Assembly (NCBI GenBank): GCA_020091685.1
Contig: CM034613.1
Location: forward strand, 15,644,932 to 15,708,931
Direction of reading: 5' to 3'
Length of the DNA stretch: 64,000 bases
Source: Lutjanus erythropterus
Taxonomy: Eukaryota > Chordata > Actinopteri > Lutjaniformes > Lutjanidae
The notes under the pieces were generated by a model. That model worked only from the letters and a program-made list of their open reading frames with translations, searched no databases and was not told the DNA's origin. Positions 56,430 to 64,000 of the stretch are shown here, piece after piece. The position numbers and the translations under genes were made by a program. Within the stretch, counting starts at the first letter, position 1. Every line of letters starts with the position of its first letter.

Positions 56430-56760
56430 AAATTTAAATTATCCCAGCCTGAGACTTACAGTTTTTGCTGCAAGATGATTGGTTAAAAGGAGCGCCGTAC
56501 CCACTCCATCCTCCACTGATCAAGTCAATCATTTTTGTGAGAACCGCTTATAGTCACAGTTTATATTTAGGTTGTTCGACTCTAATGAAGACTCACACCG
56601 CATCGAAAAAAATTAGCCCTTGCACCCAATAAATAATAATTACAGAAAAATCCAGAGTTCTCTAGTTTCCTTCTGGGCTTAATTAGCCATGGATTTTGAT
56701 CGACACTTAGGATAACACCTCATCAGCCAGGAAGATAATTTGAAAACATGAAATCACCTC
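56430..56760. promoter_or_regulatory. Candidate conserved noncoding element P
   Basis: TTTGCTGCAAGATGATTGGT, CACCCAATAAATAATAATTA, TCTGGGCTTAATTAGCCATG and GATTTTGATCGACACTTAGG: a TTAATTAG core, a CCAAT-type GATTGG and posterior-HOX-like CAATAAA in repeat-free DNA. It is one of the denser candidates. Confidence 0.35.
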
Positions 56761-57829
56761 CAAGCCAATCAAAATCGAGAGGGATGTTCAGGGATGTGCC
56801 GTGTATGGATTCTGTTGTTTTTTTCCCCACTGGTAAATATTTTATTTTCAGACAGTCAGAAGTGTTGCTTTTATGCAGGTTTCATTTTGCCATTTTGTGC
56901 AGGCTGATTTCTTTACTTACATGGTGTGCATTCTGTCTCAGAACAAAGCTCACTTTGTTCAGCTTGCTCTTTTGTTGATAAAAATTTCTGAAAGTAGTGC
57001 GGGGAAATTGCTTCTTCTAATCCACCGGTGAGTTCCTGTGGTTTTATCTCCATTTATAAGTGTACAAGCTCTTAGGCTCTCCAGTGAAGTGGACCTGCTC
57101 TGTCTTTTGTTTTGTCTTTTTTTTTTTCTCCCCCTCTATGACCACTAACAGAAAATAGCCTTTTGAGGCCATACGTGAGAGGGGACACCATTAGAGAGGT
57201 TGATAATTGTACAGCACTCTAGCTCTTCTGCAGCGTGTGGTCTTGGAAAAGCACCGGTAAAAACCTTAATAGCACTGGCTGGATGATGGAGCAAGACAGA
57301 AGAAGTAAAAAATCAGAAGAAGAAAAGAAACTTCGGCAGAGATGTGTCATTTTTCATTTGGCCGGCTTTAACAATGAATCACACACATGTCCAACCTGAC
57401 AGTACACTGAGCAAGGTAGTGAGAGCTTAGGCAGGCTTGAATTAAAGTTGATAGGCTGTAATTTTAGCATAAAATAGCCAACACAAGAGGTAGACATACT
57501 GTAAAGGCTATGATTGACCGCACACGCTTGTTTAAAATTCAAATACTTCCAACTCTGACACTAAGAGGTTTAAATCAAGACTGTGAAATAAAACGTTTCT
57601 TGTTGATTACTGGCTATAACATAAATGTATGTTAATAGAAATATTAGGTGCATATTAGCTGCAATTTTCTGGTGTAGCATGATTTTAAAAGCTTTTTGTC
57701 ATGTATATGCGTGTATTTAAATATTCCCTGTCACGTAACAATTTTGGACAATTTTATAGTGGCTGGAAATTTGTCTTGAAATATTTAAAATAAATATATG
57801 ATATCAAATTTGAGAATTTCAAAGGGTCA
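56761..57829. other. Unassigned noncoding DNA
   Basis: A T run lies at 57115-57126. The donor-like CACCGGTGAGTTCC at about 57025 has no matching acceptor-bounded frame. No repeat family recognised. Confidence 0.5.
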
Positions 57830-58140
57830 ATCCCACCCCAAAATCAAAAATATATATTTTAACTCTTACTTGTACTCCTATTTATCCATCATGATTGTTT
57901 TGGTGTGAGTTTTGGAAATGGAGCATAAGCTCACCCAATTCAAATTACATTGTTAGACTGCTGTTGTGGATTTTATTACATGGCTTTGGTTAAACACTCA
58001 ATTCTGATTGGTCAGTTAGAGCATTCTTACGTCTTATTTCTGTAAAACAGACCGTTGCTTGTAAAAGACTGTTGCTATGGTTGCAGATCTGATCATAGAG
58101 CCCACGGCAAGTATTTTTAGGCTTTTTAACCTGACAAAGA
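57830..58140. repeat. Fragments of dispersed fish repeats (R8)
   Basis: CCCACCCCAAAATCAAAAAT, TTATCCATCATGATTGTTTT and GGTGTGAGTTTTGGAAATGG (57833-57922) recall one teleost repeat. TAAACACTCAATTCTGATTG then GTCAGTTAGAGC and GTTGCTATGGTTGCAGATCT (57990-58090) recall another. Both are decayed. The junction between them is not resolved. Confidence 0.5.
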
Positions 58141-58379
58141 GCAGAAGTCTGGAGTCAAATGTACATCATCAGTTACCAGCAGTGACATTTAAAGGTTCAT
58201 TTTGACTAAAGAAGCACAATATTTGAATATAGTTCTTTCTTTTCAAGTAATAACTATGATATTGGTGTGTTATGATATGCATTCAAAGGCCATGAATCAA
58301 AAGCCTTTATTGTGCCCCTATTATTGGTCATAATCAGATATTATGAATTCAGTTTTCAAGTTGTACTTGAAACTTCAGA
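58141..58379. other. Unassigned noncoding DNA
   Basis: AT-rich spacer. Confidence 0.5.
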
Positions 58380-58560
58380 TGCTCCCCTGCTCACACATTT
58401 GCTAACATGGCATGGTGTGAGGCCATTAGTCGAGGGGGAAACAATTAGCTAATTTCCATCCGTCTGTATAATAATGGGGCTCATTTGGTAGGCCCAGATT
58501 AAGAACCGAGGGGGATACATCTCATTCTAAACAGAGGGCAGATTCCTTCAACTACATAAA
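58380..58560. promoter_or_regulatory. Candidate conserved noncoding element Q
   Basis: Holds the perfect 12-bp palindrome AATTAGCTAATT (58443-58454), two facing homeodomain-type half-sites, within GAGGGGGAAAC and CCATCCGTCTGTATAATAAT. A GC-balanced flank, CTAACATGGCATGGTGTGAG, lies upstream. No repeat text. Confidence 0.35.
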
Positions 58561-59415
58561 ACACTAATAAAAATGTGTTTCATGTACAAGATACTGCAGC
58601 TTATATAGAGATGCACAGTGGGAGGAAACACTGTTTCTGAATGTGTTTTGATTTTTTTCTTTTAGTGATGTCCTCAGTCATGAATCATTACATCACTGGT
58701 TCAAGTCCGAACCAGAGACATCATAGGATTTGGTTTCCTGTCATCTATCATCTACCAGCTCTCTAATAAGGGATAAAATAGAACTACAAAAATGTCAACT
58801 AAAAAATAAAGTATAACAACTTGGTGACTTCATGTTATGGTCACTAGTTTTAATTATTCCACCTTTTTTTCTGACAAATGATGTTTTGTCCATCGGTGTT
58901 GCATGGCTGATGGATCTGTACTACAACACCCATGAGCCTCCTTGCTCCGTAGATGCTGAATCCAACCAAAACTGACCCAAAATCCGAAAGTGAATAAAGA
59001 CGCAAATTGTTTTAGCAGTTTTTTTAACAGCGTGGTCATTCAGATTTAAAGTTTTGTTATTGGAAAATTCACCTCGGTAGTCGTAGTTAACTTCTCATCT
59101 TGCTTGTACCTTCCATTTTTTTCCCTCAAACAAACAGGTATTTTCTAACACAGCTGTTCATCTTTTCCACAGCTGATTCACCCCAGAGTGTTTCATGCCC
59201 ATCCGAGCGTTGAAGTGCTCCAACTGTGAATCATCTAGCACTGTCTGTGGCAAAAAATAAATGGGACTTTTATTTCCATAACCAGGGGCAAATCTGAAAT
59301 AGCTCCTCCCACTGTGCAACTCTCTTGGATTCAAATATTTTTAAATGAAAAAGTCTGAAGGTATAGAAGCATGACTGTATCCTGTTAAAAACTCTTTTTT
59401 TTTATCACAAACATG
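58561..59415. other. Unassigned noncoding DNA
   Basis: No gene or repeat family recognised. Confidence 0.5.
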
Positions 59416-59560
59416 TTAGGTAAGGGTCTCTCAAAGTGTGGCTGTTGGGCCAATGGCAGCTCTATGAAACATTTTGTGTCGCCCCTCAACATGACAGGAA
59501 ATACATGCACCAAATTTTGATCAATGGTCCATTTCAGTACTTCCACTTTTAATTTAAAAC
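59416..59560. repeat. Possible fragment of a hAT-type MITE
   Basis: GGGTCTCTCAAAGTGTGGCT, GTTGGGCCAATGGCAGCTCT and TGTGTCGCCCCTCAACATGA resemble the CAGGGGTCTC.AA.CT...GGGCC...CGGCCC family of vertebrate hAT MITEs. The copy is decayed and its ends are not defined. Confidence 0.3.
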
Positions 59561-60239
59561 CACTGCATCAAACTGCAGTCTTAGTCTTTTGTTAACTAGC
59601 TTATTATCCAGCTAATCTGCATCAAACATTAGCTAGTTAGTTAGGTAGTGGTTTGCTAACATTAGTTAGCTTAGGATTTTAGGAAAGGACCAAGTTGACA
59701 GCAGCAGTGGTGCTTCTAAACTGTTTGAACATATACATATATATGCACTATATCCCCTCAAACAGAGCCAGGGAATCTTCTCTGACTGGCACATGTCAGT
59801 GTATGTAAGCCTAGAATGCTGTTAAAGTGAAGTGGCAAATGTTCTTGACTCTGTGTTTGTGAGTGTGAAGGAGAAAAAGATATAGTAAGAGAAAAAGTGA
59901 AAGTGCTCCCCATGCTACAGCAGCTCTGTCAGCATGCTTTCCCTCACTTCACACACTTCTTCCTCTACACCTCCCCTCTTGCCTCTCTCTTTTCTCTTTC
60001 CTTGGCACCCCTACCGTACTGCAGATTTCAGCCTTTACGCGATGAATGTAACACGTCTGTGATTTAAGAGGGTCAAAAATTGTGTCGGTGTGGGTAGCAG
60101 GGGGAGGCTTTCTTTCTGTTTAATTCCACCTGGGCAAAGTCCAGCGCCAAGCGGAAGCTGTGCTTGGCTCCAAGCTCTCATAAAACAAAGTGGGAGACAC
60201 CTGGATAAGGTTGTGATCGCCTGTGTGGAGTTCATATCA
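59561..60239. other. Unassigned noncoding DNA
   Basis: TTAGCTAGTTAGTTAG-like words near 59630 form a small low-complexity patch. No gene recognised. Confidence 0.5.
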
Positions 60240-60620
60240 ATGCACAATGGCTCCCTCCAGTATTCAGCGCATTATATCCCTCTCTTTTCTTCGCACTCAT
60301 GCTCTGCCTCTCTCGTTTGTTTCATTTCCTCTCTCATTTCCTCTTCGCGCTTCCCTCTCGGGCTCTCTCCTCTTATTCCCCGTTTGCAGAGGCATTAACC
60401 AGACCATTAATGTGACGGCAATCTACATATGAAATGTAATTTGCAAGAAATTAATTTCTACCCTCCATCTGTACATTTGCTCTCGTCCTTAATTTGTTTT
60501 GGAGGAACAATTCCATTGGTCACCATCTGGGTGTTTGGAGAAAGGAATGGAGATGTATTCATTTAATGTTAATGGCATGTGTGATTGGCTCCATGTAAAA
60601 ATAAACTGAATAAATAAATA
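60240..60620. promoter_or_regulatory. Candidate conserved noncoding element R
   Basis: Left, a pyrimidine-rich stretch. Then GGCATTAACCAGACCATTAA, AATTTGCAAGAAATTAATTT, CGTCCTTAATTTGTTTTGG, GGAACAATTCCATTGGTCAC and ATGTTAATGGCATGTGTGAT. ATTAAT cores, a SOX-type ACAAT and a CCAAT-type ATTGG occur close together in unique DNA. This is the strongest enhancer-like block by eye. Confidence 0.4.
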
Positions 60621-61714
60621 AATAAAATCACAATGAAGGAACGCAGATGTCATACTAAACATTTAAAGAGGGGTGAATGGAAGTGTCCCATTAACAACAC
60701 AAACACCACTTCAAACCGGAAAAAAAGGAAGTGACAACAGATGCGCAACATAATATCAGGTTGAGGAAACTCATTTTGGGGGTGATAGAGAAGGCTGCTA
60801 ACTCATAATGCCCCGCGCCCACTTTAAAATCATCACAGTTGGTTCCTGCACCAATGGCTCCCCTCTGTCACAGGCTGGTGTTTACCAGTTTGCCGCGCCA
60901 GCCTCGCAAACGAGAAAACATTCTCTGCTGTCCCGCTATCGCGGTCCTGGCAGTGAAAGTTTGGAGGCAAGAGGCAGTGTGGGGATGGAAGAGCAGAGGA
61001 GGCACAGAGCAGAGGCGCATGTCTTTGGCTCGTATCATCCAAACCCCAATTAAAGCATTTCAATCAGCCACTAGGCAGCGCTGGGGCCTGGGGTAGAGCC
61101 AAAGTCAGTGTGGGGGACAAGACTTTGGAGAGGAGAGAGGATGACCAGAATCGAGGCAGCATAACAACAAGAAATGTAAAACAGATGATCAGAATGCAAG
61201 AAGTGTAGCAGAGTAATCTGGGAAGTGGCGACGGTGAGCTACAGTGCATGATCGCTGTGCATAATATTGCTATATATCTTTAGAGAGAGCATTGGCAAAA
61301 ACAAAACGTATTTGAAAATTATGAAGTTCTAAAGAGATAGCTCGCTAAAAACTTGTAATAAGTCTGAAGCACCAAAACACACACACCATAGATAAAAGAA
61401 CATGTTTAGAATAAGCAGACTAGTACAGAGATTCAGAAAGTAGACACACCAACAATATAAATCTATTGACTATCAAACTAAAAAATGACTGAGACAGCTA
61501 TTCACCATCATTCATCAAAGGGAAGGTCAAAGTATATTATCAAAACGATAATGTCGCACTGCTGTCTTTCAGGTTAAAAGTCATTGAATCATAGGAAATT
61601 TGACAAAATTGTTATCATTTTGCTGCTTCCAAATTGATAAGCAAGTGAAAAGACAATAAATAGTGAAGATTTTGACAAACACATAGCCATATTTCAAGGT
61701 AACACATTTACAGA
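60621..61714. other. Unassigned noncoding DNA
   Basis: Frames on both strands at 60808-61096 overlap heavily and have no domain. The interval 60860-61130 is GC-richer than its flanks. Confidence 0.45.
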
Positions 61715-61810
61715 ACCTGTTGGCTACCATTAGACAACAGCTAACATTAGCATTCAGCCACTTCCTAGCTAACGTTACCATCTGATAGCATAACATTAAA
61801 TGTCACACGA
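61715..61810 (+). repeat. Direct duplication, unit 1
   Basis: GCTACCATTAGACAACAGCT, AACATTAGCATTCAGCCACT and TCCTAGCTAACGTTACC are repeated with changes at 62148-62245. Confidence 0.75.
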
Positions 61811-62147
61811 GTCACTTAGCGGAGGTGATGTTGAGGCCCACAACAGTGATGTAGTTTGTTTATAGCCATACATTAGCTTTTTTCTTCTGGTGATAGCATT
61901 TACGCTTCAAAAACAATTCAGAATCATAAACTTTTGTTTGACACAGAGCTTATTTTCTGCAATAATCCTAAATCTATTCAAACTATCCCATTAGCTATTA
62001 CTATTAGCTATTAGCTATACCAGCGCGATGCTAACTTGGAGGCTAGTCTTCAGCAACAACATGTAATTTCTTGCAGCATTCTTTTCACCATAGAAAAATG
62101 ACTTTGAGAGACATTTTCCAAGTTGACAACGAAATTATTTGCTAATC
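61811..62147. other. Spacer between the two duplicated units
   Basis: Contains a TTAGCTAT mini-tandem (61991-62017: TTAGCTATTACTATTAGC and TATTAGCTAT). Nothing else recognised. Confidence 0.5.
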
Positions 62148-62245
62148 CATTAGCTACCATTAGACAACAGCTAATATTTGCATTCAACCATTTCTTAGCT
62201 AACATTTACGGTTTGATAGCAGCACATGATATGAGATGTGAGTGA
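62148..62245 (+). repeat. Direct duplication, unit 2
   Basis: GCTACCATTAGACAACAGCT is identical to unit 1. TAATATTTGCATTCAACCAT and TTCTTAGCTAACATTTACGG then diverge moderately. Confidence 0.75.
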
Positions 62246-63474
62246 ATTCTTCTGTTGCTATTTAAGAATTAAACTACATATTTCCTATTGTATCATGTAG
62301 GCCAACACTACCAACTTTTAACTTGAAATATGGCCCTATATCCATCCAGATTTTCACTCTCCGTTGTCAGATTTTGAATCATGACTCATGACCTGGAACG
62401 GAGCAGTATGACACTGTCCTTTTGACAACAGCATTTGGCATTCCCACCCTGAGTGTGAAGTCAGAGGAAAATCGCTGCGGTGTGGATATGATGAACATCC
62501 ATCAGCGAAGCTAACATGACTAAACATCAGAGGAAAACGCAGGACACGGGGGCGGGATACAGGCACACTCAGGTGCAGCAATAAATTTGAAAAAAAAAAA
62601 AAAGCATTTAATGTCACGGGTCTGAAAGCATTTCTGTTTATGATGACAGTGATGGGAGATTTCAATGTTCTCTGGCTTCTAGATTTGAGTCTCTTGGTGC
62701 AATTGGCAATTTTTGGAAACAGCAGCTTCCATGTTAATACAGCCCACTGGGTTTTATGGTTTGGTCGGATATGTGAGTTGGAGTCAAGTGAGGAAATGAG
62801 AGTCACAATGGTAGTCACAAGAAAACACAGCAAGTGAACTGCGCTTATTGAAAACAGCTCTGCCTTTGGAAAATTGAATTCTTGCTGAAAAAGAAATTAC
62901 TTACTACTGGTGAATCCTTTTTATACTTAGTAAATAATATCCTTCCATGCAAGTGCGCTCCAGGGCCCAAGGTTGGTCTGACTCAATGGCACATATTGCT
63001 CATCAGTCCAAATGCATTGCATGTACAATAATAGTCAAAAAAATGCATATTAGAGTGTGAAAGCCACGATCTACATAAAACTTGAATGAAGCATTCAAAT
63101 GACCAAGTGAAAAGAAATTAGCTCAGTATGACTTTGAGTATGAGAATGACTCTGTGCTCTGCGTAGCTTCATTGGGCTCCCTTCCACGTTTACTACATCC
63201 GTCGTCAAATCTGAATCAACAACTAAACTCATGCGTCTGTACTGGTTATTTGGGTCCATCAGTAATGTTTTCATAACCATTTTCTTTGTCCTCAACACAC
63301 TGTAATTACTGTGTGAAGCTTTCACGAAGAGGTTTCTACAACATTATTTTTGTCACAGGTGTTAGGGCTACAGGATACCTCTGGGGATAAGTTGGAGATG
63401 AATATCTCACTGTGAGAAAGGGTTACTGTATTAGTGCATTTTATAATAAAAGAAAACTCAATACAACTTGACTG
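62246..63474. other. Unassigned noncoding DNA
   Basis: An A run lies at 62590-62603. A 159-codon minus-strand frame (62354-62833) crosses it, has a Phe run from the poly-A and no recognisable domain. The segment 62940-63340 is unique. Confidence 0.45.
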
Positions 63475-63479
63475 AGGTC

Positions 63480-63755
63480 ATGTTTTATTTGCAGAATAGA
63501 CATTATTCCACTACAGTCATATTGAGATGAAATACACAAACACAGGTGTTTATTATACTAATTAAGGTGCCATTCCATTCAGGTCAAACAGAGTCAAGGT
63601 GCTGCCATTCTACATTCTCACTGGAAAGGTTCTGCTACACTAAATGGAATGGGACCTTAATTAGTGTCATTAGTAGTACCTGTGTTTAATCTACTATTTT
63701 ATGTCAATATGGCTGCCATGAAAAAGGTCTATTGAGCAGTATTAGTTTCTGACAA
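63480..63755. mobile_element. Palindromic (inverted-repeat) element, MITE-like
   Basis: The core is strongest: AAACACAGGT (63538-63547) with ACTAATTAAGGTGCCATTCC on the left, and GGAATGGGACCTTAATTAGT with ACCTGTGTTT (63678-63687) on the right. Weaker inverted similarity continues outward: CAGTCATATTGAGATGAAAT against ATTTTATGTCAATATGGCTG, and GCAGAATAGACATTATTCCA against its partner TGAAAAAGGTCTATTGAGCA. The total is about 275 bp with a central loop of about 70. There is no coding frame. The class is unknown and the target duplication is unclear. Confidence 0.7.
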
Positions 63756-64000
63756 GTGGTGACTCACTCTGTTGCAACAAAAGAAATAAGAATAAAACTT
63801 TAGAAACTGTAATATTTGTAAATGATCTAATCTAATGGTGAAACTAATCAAAAGTTATTACTCTACAAACATTGTACATCACAAGCTTTTTAAAATTCAA
63901 TTTGCAAATTTCAGTGTAAACATCAACAAATGACTGCTTGAAAGGACTTTTAGTTGCCACTTTGAGGTTTCTGAGTTTTGCAGCTTGCTGCCTTCAAATT
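63756..64000. other. Unassigned noncoding DNA
   Basis: AT-rich to the end of the window. Confidence 0.5.

Noticed and set aside
57015-57040. Donor-like CACCGGTGAGTTCC
   Set aside because: No acceptor-bounded open frame precedes it. Isolated donor matches are frequent.
62354-62833. 159-codon minus-strand frame, the longest in the window
   Set aside because: It runs through a poly-A tract that gives a Phe run and shows no recognisable domain.
1-64000. CRISPR arrays, bacterial operons, rRNA or tRNA genes
   Set aside because: The sequence is vertebrate-like. No regularly spaced repeats, no rRNA text and no tRNA cloverleaf were recognised.
1-64000. Endogenous retroviruses, LTR elements or Polintons
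   Set aside because: I saw no paired long terminal repeats and no recognisable capsid, integrase or envelope text. The reverse transcriptase relics found are of LINE type.

Overview
The window looks like a gene-poor piece of nuclear DNA from a ray-finned fish, most likely a spiny-rayed (percomorph) teleost. The sequence is AT-rich and full of mononucleotide runs and microsatellites. It is packed with dispersed repeats that I recognise from memory as typical of such genomes: a Tc1-like element end, a hAT-type MITE, a TTAA-flanked palindromic element, several LINE 3' ends and several unnamed fish repeats. I could not search a database, so family names rest on recall and on matches between copies inside the window.

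I find no convincing protein-coding gene. Nearly all reading frames are short, lack recognisable domains, and overlap frames on the other strand. The only coding-like signals I trust are decayed retrotransposon fragments: a LINE-1-type reverse transcriptase piece at 31310-31690 (minus strand), a LINE C-terminal end at 36430-37395, and an L2-like reverse transcriptase plus 3' end at 55560-56352. One possible 94-bp spliced exon (43365-43458) is listed at low confidence. The window is therefore probably an intergenic desert or the inside of a very large intron.

Layout. 1-5.8 kb: dispersed repeats around a conserved-looking block (2.18-2.56 kb). 5.8-7.1 kb: a foldback element carrying a nested hAT MITE with a near-perfect 8-bp target duplication. 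8.3-8.9 kb: a common fish repeat. 10.6-11.3 kb: a long degenerate CAAGTC array. 12-14.3 kb: unique, conserved-looking DNA. 16.9-19.4 kb: two copies of one repeat. 20.4-22.4 kb: two palindromic transposons flanking a conserved-looking block. 25-29.9 kb: transposon fragments and TTAA element ends around unique DNA. 31-38 kb: LINE fragments and a short TTAA copy. 39-45 kb: mixed repeats, a tight hairpin, the candidate exon, a long (ATT)n tract and a single N. 46.7-50 kb: conserved-looking DNA and a TTAA element carrying a nested foldback. 51-56 kb: Tc1-like and L2-like fragments. 56.4-60.6 kb: more conserved-looking blocks. 61-64 kb: small duplications and an inverted-repeat element.

The blocks marked as candidate conserved noncoding elements were chosen by eye. 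They lack recognisable repeat sequence, have mixed base composition rather than simple A/T stretches, and are dense in ATTA, TAATTA, octamer-like or SOX-like words. Such clusters usually surround developmental regulator genes, but the sequence does not reveal which gene is nearby. I found no clearly new biological system. The most informative structures are the nested transposons, the five TTAA element insertions and the foldback element with repeated arm units.
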